A DNA stretch of 64,000 nucleotides from Tuctoria greenei. Lineage: Eukaryota; Streptophyta; Magnoliopsida; Poales; Poaceae. Below the pieces are notes generated by a model, which saw nothing but the letters and a program-made list of their open reading frames with translations, did not search any database and was not told the DNA's origin. The position numbers were made by a program, and so were the translations under genes. Shown here piece after piece: positions 1-9,592 of the stretch. Every line of letters begins with the position of its first letter. Position 1 is the stretch's first letter. The stretch spans positions 271,509,560-271,573,559 of the forward strand of contig JAYESD010000001.1 in NCBI GenBank assembly GCA_036927565.1, in the 5' to 3' direction.

Positions 1-56
1 GAGGCAGACTTTACAAGAAGGCAACAACCCGCTCTGGATGACAAGGGAGGAAAAAT

Positions 57-276
57 GTACATGCTTAGGGTATGGAATCAGGCTAAGCAGGCTGAACATC
101 CTGGACTGGACCCACTGGAGCTTTGTTGCTTTGAGCGCTGCTACTAGACGCTATGACACCTTTGTCAGAGGAAAGAAAAAACTATCCTACCACTACGCCA
201 AGGGTGAAGCTTTATCGAAGTGGCGCTGGGGAGGCAAAGTGTACACGCTTAGGGTGCAGGACCAAACTAAGCATAC
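57..276 (-). other. Paired CTTAG/CTAAG hairpins of Tat-B
   Basis: Two inverted repeats lie at 57-92 and 241-276. Each has CTTAG (64-68, 248-252) and CTAAG (83-87, 267-271) around a 14-nt loop. Read in element sense, the loop matches the Tat-A and Tat-E hairpins (consensus near CCTGGTCCNGNACC). In Tat-A and Tat-E they follow the pol stop, so they mark the same internal landmark here. Function unknown. Confidence 0.6.
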
Positions 277-649
277 TGCATAGTCTGGACCTCCCACCAT
301 GCAAAAAGTAAAACTTACAACGGATATTCAGGTCGAACTTACCGTAACGCCTTGGTGATGTCGTTGTCGTCTTGTGGCGGGAAATTGCTTGACGTCGTGC
401 CCATGAGACCCCTTAGAGGCCCCCTGGTAGGTGTGGCCAACTGGTTGAGCACGCCTACCACTTAGTCGCAGGATGTCATTAGCGGGCCCCCGGCGGAGCG
501 CAGGAGCATGGATAGTTGACACTGGCGGGCCCCCTGAGGAGCACTGGACTTGAATTGAGATGTGTGGTTATCAACAGAGAAGTCTCCGACGGCGATGACA
601 ACGAGGTATCCACCGAACCGAGGCAGCACCCACCCTCAACGTGCGGAAC
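277..649. other. Tat-B internal non-coding stretch
   Basis: No convincing coding sequence is visible. The stretch has isolated GGCCCCCTG-like tracts (near 418 and 526), which on the element strand resemble the polypurine tract next to the Tat-A 3' LTR. Short open frames here match no domain I recognise. Confidence 0.4.
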
Positions 650-1130
650 GTCAATGGTGGGCCCCCTGGGAGGTTCCGGAGCTGGATGCCCCCACGGCGC
701 CCACCATCAACGGTAAGAAACGTTGACGGCGGGGCCCCTGGGAGGTGCCAAAGCTAGATGCTCCAGCATCGCCCACCATCAACTAGACGAACGTTGACGG
801 CGGGCCCCCTGGATGGCGCCAGAGCTGGCTGCTCCAGCGTCTCCCACCATCGCTGTAGAAACACCGACGGCAGACCTCCTGGGTGGTGCTGGAGCTGGCT
901 CCTCCAGCGTCGCCCATCGTCGCTGTAGAAACATCGACGACAGACCCCTTTGGTGGTGCCGAAGCAGGCCGCTCCGACGTCGCCCATCGTCGATGTAGAA
1001 ACGTCAACAACAGGCCCCTGGGTGGTGTCGGAGCTGGATGCTCCGGCGGCGCCCACCATCAACGCTAAGAAACATCAACGACTGACCTCCTGGAGGTGCT
1101 GAAGTTGGGTGCTTCGGCGGCGATGTAGGC
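650..1130. repeat. Degenerate tandem array, period about 70 bp
   Basis: About seven units start near 650, 720, 791, 861, 931, 1001 and 1073. A unit contains a GGCGGGCCCCCTGG-type tract, a GGAGCTGG..GCTCC segment and GCCCACCATCAACG. On the element strand the first tract reads as CCAGGGGGCC, the core of the Tat-A polypurine tract. Several long but overlapping open frames on both strands come from the periodicity and are not genes. Confidence 0.75.
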
Positions 1131-1151
1131 GCACCTTCCTTTGGGAAAAAG

Positions 1152-1171
1152 CCCTCCACCTGGCACACCAA
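1152..1171 (-). other. Tat-B primer-binding site
   Basis: On the minus strand, the sequence just inside the LTR reads TGGTGTGCCAGGTGGAGGG. It is a diverged form of the TGGCGCGCCAGGTAGGGG seen in Tat-A, Tat-C and Tat-E, which is complementary to the 3' end of a plant tRNA-Arg. Confidence 0.6.
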
Positions 1172-1172
1172 A

Positions 1173-2096
1173 TGTCGAAGTGTTTATGCGACACTTTCCC
1201 CGGATCTGCTAAGGAGCAGCCCACGGAGGTTCTTGTTCGGCGGGGCTTAGGCCTCAATCAAGTGTACGCACGTATGATAGTGTATGAGATGGTGGTTTTT
1301 ACATGGTTCGGGCCGCAAGGAGCATGTGTGTGTATCGGGGATTTGATGTTGGGTCCCTAGTCCGAGCGGACCAGAGAATATGTCTAAGTCGGTGGCTACC
1401 TGATCCTTTTATAGTCCAAGGCTGAGAAACTTACAAGTGAGGCCCGAGGCCCGACAGGTGGCCCCAGGGTTATCTTATCCTGTACAAGATCTAAGGTTTC
1501 TTTCGTACGCTTCCTCTGACCGCAGCTTGAAAACCCACTGTCTTTCCGTATCAGACGCCAGTGGCTATGCGTAATCGTTGATGATGGCAGGGAATGTCCC
1601 ATCCGTCTTGTCGCCGTAAGCTACCCACTTGGCAGTGTGGGGTAGGCCTACATCGTCTTCACTACGATGTGATTGGACGCAACGATACCTGATAGGGGGC
1701 GTGCGCAGCACCGTGTGCCTGGGGAAGGCGTGCGCCTTCAATGCGCGACTAGTTATGACGCACCACCATTTACTCTTCGGGGCCCACGGCTTATTGCAGG
1801 TCATATGACACACTCCATCTCTGGGGCCCTCCTAAGTGGGAGCGAGAGCCTGATGTTGGAGGGCACGTGGCAGCTCCAGAGCCCTCCTTGGTGGGAGCAA
1901 GGGCCCGGAGCCAGTGGACGTGTGGCAACTCTGGAGCCCTCCTTGGTGGGAGTAAGGGGCCTAGAGCCCTCCTCGGTGGGGGTAAGGGGCCTGGATCCGA
2001 AGGACGCGAGGCAGCCCCGGAGCCTGCCTCAGCTGAGAGGCCGGGTACGAAGCTTCTTCTTGTATGCGGGGGTACCCGGTCTTGCGGGTACCGACA
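1173..2096 (-). repeat. Tat-B LTR (5' LTR of a minus-strand element)
   Basis: The 924-bp LTR is bounded by TGTCGAAG at 1173 and ACCGACA at 2096. It is recognised by the adjacent primer site, by TGTCGGTACC at its element-sense start, and by the GGTTCGGGCCGC block near 1307 shared with other Tat LTRs. The region 1850-2000 has imperfect repeats containing CTCCTTGGTGGGAG and two ACGTG-type motifs (near 1866 and 1918). A GGACTATAAAAGG promoter motif is visible on the minus strand near 1410. Confidence 0.75.
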
Positions 2097-2481
2097 CATG
2101 TGATCTTTATGCGGGTCGTACATGCTGAACAACGTAGCAGATGTGGGTCGTGTGATGGTCAGAAAGTGCAATGCGCTGGCGAGCTGACGGTACCCCGACA
2201 GGTTTTCAAGATTGGCACCACTTGTTGATGATAGCTTGAACTTTGTGTCTATTGGGTGGGCACCGGCTTGCCCGACGACATGCCCACACGTCCAGTAGGA
2301 CTTAGACATATTTCTGCTTACTCAGAAAGAAATCAGCTGCAGGAAGATGAATATCTATGCCCAAAAAGTACTTAAGTGCGCCCATATATTTGATGGCAAA
2401 TTCAACTTGAAGAGATGATATGGTCTGCTGCAAGTTCCAGGTGGGTGAAGACATAATGATCATGTCATCGACGTAGAGTAG
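2097..2481 (-). pseudogene. Ty1/copia reverse transcriptase, late part (Ale/Retrofit-like)
   Basis: Reading leftwards, this piece starts with the YVDD catalytic box immediately after the chromovirus D target duplication. It continues through the YFLGIDIH motif and an LSKQKYV segment. After a frameshift near 2300 it follows with PIDTKFKLSS, a LASALHFLTITRP segment and MYDPHKDHM, where Tat-B interrupts it. These are standard copia landmarks between the reverse transcriptase palm and RNase H. The wording is closest to Hopscotch/Retrofit-type elements. The upstream part of the same gene is at 40091-40714. RNase H and the 3' LTR would lie beyond Tat-B, outside the window. Confidence 0.85.
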
Positions 2482-2616
2482 TGTAACACCCTCATTTTCA
2501 TGCATCATGCCCTGCATCCATCATAATACATGTTTAACATTAATCCACATAAAAAGGAATAAGTTTAAAATGAATTAGAAACAAAACCACACTTAAGAAT
2601 TCTGGAAAGTGCGGAC

Positions 2617-2985
2617 TAGTCCGATTTTGTGCGGACTAGTTTAATTTCTCTCTAACTTCAAACGGACTTGTCCGTTTTTCTTCGGACTAGTCTATTTTTC
2701 CCTCTGGACATTTTTGTACTTGTCCGACCCAGTGCAGACTAGTCCGGTGTTCCATGAATCCTTGAAAATTTGCTAAGTCCCTGGACTTGTCCGGACTAGT
2801 CCGGTGTTCCAGCAGACTTGTCCATTTTTCCCTCTGACTAAAGTCAGACTTGTCCGATTTTGACCAGACTTGTCTGTTTTTTCCCTCTAGATAAGTTAGG
2901 ACTTTTCTGATGTCCAGTCCGGACTTGTCCGATTTCCCTCTGTCCAACTTTGGACTAGTCTGACCCTTTTCGGACTTGTCCGATA
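2617..2985. repeat. Array of palindromic CGGACTAGTCCG-like motifs in the D LTR
   Basis: About 14-16 copies of (C/A)GGACTAGTCCG or (C/A)GGACTTGTCCG occur in about 370 bp, at irregular 15-40 bp spacing and often followed by a T-run. The best copies are perfect 12-nt palindromes. A pair near 2783-2800 is adjacent, and another pair lies near 3512-3548. The matching array in the 3' LTR is at about 25227-25600, with a pair near 26126-26162. Confidence 0.85.
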
Positions 2986-3150
2986 AATTGTGACTCCGAG
3001 TTGATCTCTTGTTTCATGACTTGTTTCTTGGGTTTTACGTTAATTGGGCCTAGGGACGTCATGCCTAACTCTTTTAGAGCCCATGTGGGACTCCAAACCG
3101 ACCCCTACTCATCTCAAACTCGAAATCTATCTAACCCTAGCCTCCACCTC

Positions 3151-3157
3151 TATATAA
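3151..3157 (+). promoter_or_regulatory. Probable TATA box of the D 5' LTR
   Basis: TATATAAA follows a C/T-rich stretch (CCTCCACCTC) and is conserved at 25766-25773 in the 3' LTR. The following A/C-rich leader suits a plant pol II start about 30 nt downstream. Confidence 0.6.
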
Positions 3158-4361
3158 ACAACCCCACCCCTTGGCTTGACATCTATTTGCCACTTTTCCA
3201 CCTCACCCAAAACCTAGCTCGTGAGTAGCCGACAACAAGGAGGGAGAAGGAGGTCCCAAGCAAGAAGAAGAGGAGGAAATGTAAGAGGATCAAGATATCC
3301 ATCAACTTCGTGTTCTTCATCAACAATTAACCATCAAGTTCTTCGTCAACCATAGATCTTCAAGAACCAAGTGTTGCCTCCAAGATCCTTAATTATTCGA
3401 AGTCCTAAACACCTGGTATACCTTCTACTTCATTTTCCTTACGTGAATTCAACCCCAAATCTCCAAAATTCATGTCGATCTAGAAAACCCTAATATGTTG
3501 TTCCTGCGCAGTGCGGACTAGTCCGGACTCCTGCGGACTTGTCCGATTTTGCAATCTAAATTGTGTTGTATTAATTCCAAAATTAGATCGAATCAACTCC
3601 AAACCTGTATAAACTTGTTACAAGATATTAGAACTCGTTAGTGATCATTAAAAGCAACTCATTAACAAGTTCCATCTTGCATTTGCATTAATCATGCATG
3701 TAATGTCATATTGAGTAATGTTTGTGCACTTTTTGATTGTGTTTCTTGTTTGTACGTTTATTGTGCGGATTTGACACATTTGCGCTAGAGAGTGTCGCGG
3801 AGGATCTCCAGCACCAAGAGTTTGAAGGCTTTGACCCAAATCAGTCACAAGAGCAAGACAAGTGTCCTTTAACATATTGATCCTGTTTCTAAAATAAATG
3901 TTTTGTTTGCAAAACTGCATGCTTGTGTCAATTTGATGGGAATCCTATGATAGGAAGTTTACTAGATTTGTTTAACCACCCTTGTCACATGAAATACATG
4001 GTAGAGAGTCAGGAAGTGCTTTTTACCTTTTTTGCTTCGCTTAATTAATTGGCATGGAAAAACAACACTACACATTTAATTATGTATTAATGAGATTATG
4101 GTTAATATGGACTGGTCAATATGATACGGTAATGGATGATCTAAGCAAGCATGGAATGTGGATTGGGTTGGATGTTATGGTGATTTGCTTGCCTTAGATC
4201 TAAGGACCGGTTCATGAGAGAATAAGGCAGGACTACAGAGCCACCACGAGGCCAAGTATGTGTGCGACGTAGCTGATTAATTAGGGCTTTGCTAGTGCTA
4301 TTTGGACCATTAAGGATGCTCAGGGAAGGGGTAGTCGGATTGGTTTGTTGATGATTGGTGG

Positions 4362-4492
4362 TGTTATGAATATTGGATCTTGTATTATTGAGGAGACCGG
4401 AGGTCTCTATAAATAAATGTACAGGAATGACAAATATGCAAATAAGTCCCTAATACATCATCTAATATAATATTACTATTATATCCCTAACA
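4362..4492 (-). repeat. Terminal repeat of the HAK-carrying element (3' LTR)
   Basis: The 131-bp repeat runs TGTTATGAATATTGG..CCCTAACA. It matches 6221-6340 with about five substitutions plus an 11-bp indel (extra ATTACTATTAT-like bases near 4473-4484). Confidence 0.88.
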
Positions 4493-5070
4493 CCCCCTCA
4501 AACTCAAGTGCATCAAGAACATTGAGTTTGAAGAGTTAAAAAATCATGCTAAGAACCACAAAGATGATCCAAAAGGTGGTGTCACTAAGCAGAATGTCGA
4601 AGTAGATGAACCAGCTAAACTGGAGCCGAAAGAACTGGCAGGCGCAGCAAAAGAAAGACGAAACCAGTCAAAGGGTCCCAAACATGCTGTGAATCATGAC
4701 GACGACGATGACCAGTACAAACCAGAGATCTTCCATGAGCAACTCCCAAAGTCGTAAACGCGCATACGCATACGAGGAACAAGTCACGATCATCGATGCC
4801 ATTGAAAAGCTCTAGATATCGCACAACAGAAATTCCGACCGAAGAAGAAAAAGCCATCATAAAGAAGATGATAGACGACGGTGAGAGCGCAAAATAAGCA
4901 GTGGCGGAGGACGGGGAGAGCGGAAATAAAAGTGGCAAAATCATCATTTTATGAGGCATAAGCGAAACTTCCGAATCAATGATGTCTCAAGACGTCACAG
5001 ATAGCCAAAATGAAGGCGCTCAAAAGACGTCAATTCCATCCTAGATTCGAAGATGAGATGACCCCGTCAT
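4493..5070. other. Interior of the non-autonomous element, unidentified
   Basis: After the polypurine tract (4493-4508) the sequence holds short open frames on both strands. None shows a domain I recognise. It may be further captured host sequence, since it resembles neither gag nor pol. Confidence 0.35.
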
Positions 5071-5128
5071 TTTTTTTTTTGAATTTTTTTCTTTTCTTTT
5101 CTCTCTCTCTCTCTCTCTATTTTTTTGC
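5071..5128. repeat. Low-complexity T-rich and (CT)n tract
   Basis: A run of T, then TTTTCTTTTC, then about eleven CT units, ending TTTTTTTGCAG (about 5121-5131). The end resembles a plant polypyrimidine tract plus 3' splice site on the plus strand, opposite to the HAK fragment. It could be simple repeat only. Confidence 0.6.
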
Positions 5129-5377
5129 AGTTAGGATTTAACGCTAACTCTAAACCGCATGAACAACTCAATCAAGTGGCGGCAAAACAGTCCTATATGA
5201 CTTGGATCTGATCGATCCAGAGGCTCCTACGGGCAGTGTCTTGATGGTGCTGATGTCATGCTGACACCATGCTGACATTAGCACCGACCACATCCAGCAC
5301 TCATGCACGGGTCGGGACTCACGTGCTGGTTCGAGGCGGCAGCTGAAGGAGCAGTCGCTCGCACGGCCAGCACAGCA

Positions 5378-5638
5378 AAAGATGAACCGCTCCGGCGCCG
5401 GCACCCACGGGATGGGAAGGTGCTCGACGGAGACGAACAAGAGTACAACGTGCACAGAGGGGATCTTGTCGACGAGGCGAGGGAACACAGGCGGGATCCC
5501 CTGCACCAGCTCCGAGTAGAGTAGGCCGACGCCGGGCATCCGCCGCACGTCGGGCCGCGCTAGCAGCGCCGTCAGCTCGGCCACCGACACAGACCGATCC
5601 TGCTTGTACCAGTACCGGCGCATGTGAACGTATTGCTA
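5378..5638 (-). pseudogene. Captured fragment of a HAK/KUP potassium transporter
   Basis: A minus-strand open frame beginning near 5638 (YVHMRRYWYKQDRSVS) continues through VRRMPGVGLLYSELVQGIPP, the VDKIPSVH segment and HLPIPWVPAPERF, ending near 5378 where similarity fades. These segments are hallmarks of the soluble region after the last membrane helices of plant HAK/KUP/KT K+ transporters, with wording closest to cluster I cereal HAK proteins. About 87 codons are clearly similar, against 700-800 in the full protein, so it cannot transport potassium. The frame stays open for 151 codons, but the start codon is only a convenient methionine. It runs in the same sense as the host element. Confidence 0.82.
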
Positions 5639-6203
5639 GGATGCCATGAGTCGGAGGCGAACCGAAGGTCCAGGATCCGCATCCAGAGACTGCACCAGCA
5701 CCGCGAGAGAGAGTCGTGGCGGCGGAAGGATCGATGCCTCTACCGAGGCTTCTGGCGGCGATACGAAGCCGCACGAAATGCTGCAGGGAGACACGCAATC
5801 ACAACAGAAGGAGACAAACTCGAGGGTAATCGGCGGAACGATAAGGGCCCGCGCACCACGACGAAAGGCACAGATCCAATGAATCCGCACGATCCCGATC
5901 GGAAGAACTTGTCGCCGGATCAACAGGGAAGTGCAGTGGCAGAAGAGTACACCTAGAGCACTGCCGCCATCGACAACAGGGAAGATCTGCTGACGGAAGA
6001 AGTCAGACCGCGAAACGAGTAGATCGGCTTCAAATCCTCTGCCCAAATCGATGAGCAGCACGAGCATGATGAGCGGTAGAAGCAGGAGGTCGTTGGTGAG
6101 AGTCTGGTGCGGGGTAGACGTCCTCGAAGCCGACGACAGCGTCCACCAGCCGAACGAAAAGGAACCGCCACCGCTGGAAAACAAAATTAGGGTAGATCTA
6201 AAA
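5639..6203. other. Interior between HAK fragment and primer site, unidentified
   Basis: G+C-rich sequence, open for long stretches on both strands, without a recognisable domain. It may be more of a captured gene (untranslated or another exon) or element leader. Confidence 0.35.
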
Positions 6204-6220
6204 CCTTGCTCTGTATACCA
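6204..6220 (-). other. Primer-binding site of the HAK-carrying element
   Basis: On the minus strand it reads TGGTATACAGAGCAAGG, one inserted base from the initiator-Met tRNA complement TGGTATCAGAGC used by most plant copia elements. It directly adjoins the right terminal repeat. Confidence 0.75.
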
Positions 6221-6340
6221 TGTTATGAATATTGGATCTTGTATTATTGAGGAGGCCGGAGGTCTCTATAAATAGATGTATAGGGATGACACATATGCAA
6301 ATAAGTCCCTAATACATCATCTAATATAATATCCCTAACA
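6221..6340 (-). repeat. Terminal repeat of the HAK-carrying element (5' LTR)
   Basis: 120-bp copy of the repeat at 4362-4492, ending CCCTAACA directly before the GGTGG duplication. Confidence 0.88.
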
Positions 6341-6689
6341 GGTGGGACTACCTTGGGATCTAAATGGCTCAAGAGGGGGCCCTTGGTTGAAGATGTGCTC
6401 AGTTGGAGGCATCGCCACCGGTGAAACCTCAGTGGGGTCTAAATAGACTAGTAATCCCTTGTTAAAGGCTATTTTGTTATCTCTTGGCCATAAACCAAAG
6501 GAAGTATAATTGGCATAAGGGCGGTTCTTTAGTCGCTGACGGGTGATGAAATCACAAACACGTGGGTAAAGTGGTACAAACTCTGCAGAGTCTAATAAAC
6601 TATCATGATAGTCGTGCTCCCAGTTACGAGCGCCTGGATGACTTACATGATTAAAGGGTACATGGAATTTGGGATGGTTGGTTGGTTAC

Positions 6690-7560
6690 TGTCGGTGGTT
6701 TGGAACCGGTAGATCTTCCGACACTACTAAAGTGTTAGAGGAGTTTGATGTTCGGTGTGGGCACGCGGAGATTCAAGAAGGTGAATTGTAAATGACGCAG
6801 GAGACACAAGAGTTTATGTGGTTCGAGCCGCCTGAGCGTAATACCCTACTCCACGTGATGTGTTGATGCTGTATTGGATGTAGCAAGTGTGTCAGTGTGT
6901 CTAAACATCTCTCGAGCGTGTCTCAACGTCTATCTCGCGTGTGTGTAAACGTCGTTGGCCTGTCCTTTTGTAGTATAATGGTAGGCCGTTACAAATTAGC
7001 CTAGCCCGACATGTGGCCCCGGCGTTTACTAGTGTTGATACCTCTTCAACACGTTTAATTGCCCTTAATGACCGTGTAATGGGCTTTGATAGCACCGTTA
7101 CTGGTATTAAGGTCGTCCGATTAAGTGTCATTAATATGGTATTAATGACACTTAATCGGGTCTTGAAGTCCTCGATTCCCCTTTGAAGATCCGGAGCTGT
7201 TGCGGGGTCTTCTGGAGGTTAGAGGGTGAAGATCCGACGGTTGGACACGTGGCAGCACAGGGGCACGCTGTGGAGAACAGATAGTTCCGGGGTTAGCCGA
7301 CACGTGTCAGCACCGGAGCTTCCCTCGGTCTGGGGTTAGGTCCGGGGATGCCACTTCAGTACATAGTTCGGAGCTTCCTCCCTTGCGGGTGGTAGCTCCG
7401 GTTTGATAGTACACGTGGCGACCCTGGGGCTAACCATGTTGGAGAAGCGGGTCTGGACATGTCTGACATGTGGGCCTCCGAAGGTCTTCAAATCAAGTGG
7501 GTGACTTTCCCTTGATATCTTTGCAATCTCAAGGGGTATATGGTACCCAGGGTACCGACA
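6690..7560 (-). repeat. Tat-A 3' LTR
   Basis: Runs from TGTCGGTGG to ACCGACA. It keeps three CACGTG motifs (7246, 7301, 7412); two have become CACATG in the partner LTR. Its TATA region is altered (TTTTGTAG on the plus strand, versus TTTTATAG at 19056). Confidence 0.95.
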
Positions 7561-7575
7561 GTGGCCCCCTGGGCC
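7561..7575 (-). other. Tat-A polypurine tract
   Basis: On the minus strand GGCCCAGGGGGCCAC ends directly at the 3' LTR. It would prime plus-strand DNA synthesis. Confidence 0.8.
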
Positions 7576-8055
7576 CACCTCCGGGGAAGAACCCTTGGAT
7601 GAAGTTGTTCCGCCGGAGGTGGGTCCATCCTTCGACTTTTGAACTGAGTCTTCAAAGGTCTTCGGATGTGCCGTTGGCGATGGTCCGGAGTTAAATCTTC
7701 GCCGCGTGGCATATCCCGTGTTCGGCAGGTGAGATCTTTGGCGTGCGGATCTCACACAATTGAAGATCGCCGGTTCCCGATATGAAAATTGTATCAGTTC
7801 TGCGCGCCTTGTCAGGTCGCCACCTTCGGGCTTCCCGCCTCATGATGACAACCGTTCGCCTGGGTAAGAACCTCGACTTGATCGTCGGGGTAGTCCCGGG
7901 CCCTCTTGTCATCGGCTCGGTGGAATTTTTGAGTGGTATCTTCGACTTCTCTGCGGTTTCCATCCAAGCGTCGCGAGGGTTTACTTAAGAAGGAAAGCGC
8001 GCACCGTTTGGGGCTCTTTACGCCTCCCATCTGATCTTGCACTCAAACTCCCAAC
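7576..8055 (+). other. Region upstream of Tat-A ORF2
   Basis: About 480 bp between polypurine tract and ORF2. It should hold the promoter and leader of the antisense gene if it has its own transcript. I see no clear TATA box. Confidence 0.4.
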
Positions 8056-9513
8056 TTGTGCTTCGCTTTTCTTCTCTTGCCTAGCCGTGCCGCGATTGAG
8101 TTGGGTCTCCGCGAGAGTCGCTTGAAGACCGACGGCGACCTGAAGAAGGTCCGGGCCCTCATGGGATGGTCCTCGGACTTCTTCAACCGCTTGGTCCGCG
8201 CCGGTGGAGAGCTCCCGTTTGAGAAGGAGCACGCCGGCGAAATGGTGTACTTCTCCTCGTACGCCATGGTGGGGTTGATCCCACCTTTTTCTTCCTTTTT
8301 CTTGATGCTGCTAGACTTTTATGGTCTGCAGTTGTATCATCTCGGCCCCCACTCCATTCTTCTTGTGTCCATTTTCGTCCACTTCTGTGAGATGTGGGTG
8401 GGCATCCCCCCCTGCATTGAACTCTTCTGGACCTTCTTCACCGTCCATACCACCGGCAGGAGCAATGAGTACCTTGGCTTCTACTACTTCGTGAAGCGCA
8501 AGAAGTGCCCATTCAAGTACCTCCGGTAATTTCCCTCTGGGAAGTGGGATGACTGGAAGAAGGACTGGATAGTCGTCCGGGTGGAGGATCACAAGAGGCT
8601 GGAGCTGCCCGAAGGCCTTCCCAGCATCGACACGACAATCTAGAGTGAAGCTCCGATGCTGGTGGAAGCCTTCAACCCTGCTTTGACCAGGATCCGCCAA
8701 TGCGTGGAGGCAGGATTGACTCCTCAGACGGTGTTTTGCAACTTCTTGGTCAACAGGTGGGCGCCGCTGAAGAGGAGAGAGAAACTCGCATGGGCCCTCA
8801 ACAGCGTGATGGACGATGACCGGGTCGAGACCGGGTTAAAGTCCAACATGGTGGGGAAAACCTTGGAGTTCGACCTCAAGAAGTTCCAGAACGGCATCGA
8901 CGTCGATGGTGACGACTTGACTCTGCCATCAGCTTTTCTTCCTCTGAACGTGGAAGTGGAGTTCAGCAGGGAGCTCTGGCGGAAGATGCCCGTGCTTGAC
9001 GACCTTGGTGTCGTCGAGAGAAGATCAACCACCAGGGTAGTGATCCCTGGAATGCCCGAGGATGGCTTCGACCCTGCTCCGAAGCCGAGGGAAGAGGTGG
9101 TTGGCAAGGGCAAGGAGCTGGCGGATGAACCCGTGAGCCGGAAGAGGAAGTCGCAGTACGCCAACGGAAGGTCCGTCAGGCCCGCTACTTCTGCGTCTGC
9201 TCCTTCTCCCCGAAGGGGAAGGTCTTCTACAACTACGTCGACTGTTCCCGTAGTGGGGTCCTCCCGACGCCCGTTTGTTCCCGCAGTGGGGTCCTCCCGG
9301 GGTGTTAGCTCCGGGCATGCGACTCTAGCACCTGGGCCGGTGGAGGCCTCTAGGTCCGGGGGTTCTTCCTGATCGAGGGGGGCCTCGACTCGGGAAACAC
9401 CCGTGGCCGCGACGAGTTCCGGGGGGGCCTTCTGGAGCTTCCACGCCGGCTATGACCAGCCCAGAACGCCCGGAAAAAAGATTCCGCGCAAGCTGGTGTG
9501 GAAGCCTCCCAAG
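8056..9513 (+). pseudogene. Tat-A ORF2, first exon (PF04195 'putative gypsy type transposon' domain)
   Basis: This gene runs opposite to gag-pol. One frame covers 8056-9513, broken by stops at 8527, 8641 and 9370. The central part (about 8230-8530) has a hydrophobic segment, GLQLYHLGPHSILL, an FCEMWVGIPP segment and KKCPFKYLR, typical of the plant domain catalogued as Transposase_28/PF04195. It is followed by a helical part and a basic, Ser-rich tail with KRKS and RRGR. The same arrangement occurs in Tat-E. The domain's function is unknown and, despite the database name, no transposase activity is established. The start at 8056 is uncertain; the conserved part begins near 8098. Confidence 0.75.
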
Positions 9514-9592
9514 GTAATTTTTAATATTTACCTTGGATAGTTGTTCTAATTGTAGTAACTATTTTTTAAGTTTCTTCGTTCATCATCTGCAG
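9514..9592 (+). other. Candidate intron in Tat-A ORF2
   Basis: AAG|GTAATTTTTAA, an A/T-rich interior, and a T-rich stretch ending CATCATCTGCAG|C look like a 79-nt plant GT-AG intron inside G+C-rich coding sequence. The first acceptor (9591-9592) leaves the downstream frame out of phase. A second AG at 9601-9602 restores it. Tat-E has a similar intron at the matching place. Confidence 0.65.

Larger units (their letters stand above)
1..2096 (-). mobile_element. Tat-B: partial Ty3/gypsy Tat-lineage element, apparently lacking gag-pol
   Basis: Only the 5' end of this minus-strand element is in the window. Reading leftwards from 2096 it has an LTR, a primer-binding site, a tandem array, and then two hairpins that in Tat-A and Tat-E lie beyond the end of pol. 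No gag, protease, reverse transcriptase or integrase lies between primer site and hairpins, about 0.9 kb, where Tat-A has about 6 kb. I infer a non-autonomous derivative, comparable in concept to Dasheng of rice, which depends on RIRE2-type partners. The right end (ACCGACA) abuts copia coding sequence, with CATGT (2097-2101) as the expected target duplication; the left copy is outside the window. Confidence 0.7.
4362..6340 (-). mobile_element. Non-autonomous copia-type LTR element with a captured HAK gene fragment
   Basis: This 1979-bp insertion is flanked by GGTGG at 4357-4361 and 6341-6345. The empty site is visible in the D 3' LTR near 26967 (GATTGGTGGGACTACC). It has short terminal repeats (131 and 120 bp), a primer site next to the right repeat and a polypurine tract (CTTGAGTTTGAGGGGG on the minus strand) next to the left one, so it runs on the minus strand. 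No gag or pol is recognisable. The interior includes a potassium-transporter fragment, reminiscent of maize Bs1, which carries a host ATPase fragment. It is larger than a typical TRIM, and its autonomous partner is unknown. Confidence 0.85.

Noticed and set aside
38..283. 81-codon ORF at the left edge
   Set aside because: It overlaps the two hairpins conserved in other elements as non-coding sequence.
783..1068. Overlapping open frames on both strands in the 70-bp array
   Set aside because: The period keeps several frames open; no domain or codon bias, so not genes.
1791..2309. Single 172-codon minus-strand ORF
   Set aside because: It is a chance fusion of copia reverse transcriptase (right part) with the Tat-B LTR (left part) across the insertion point at 2096.
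4615..4959. 114-codon minus-strand ORF with hydrophobic start
   Set aside because: No family resemblance; may be captured sequence but cannot be supported as a gene.
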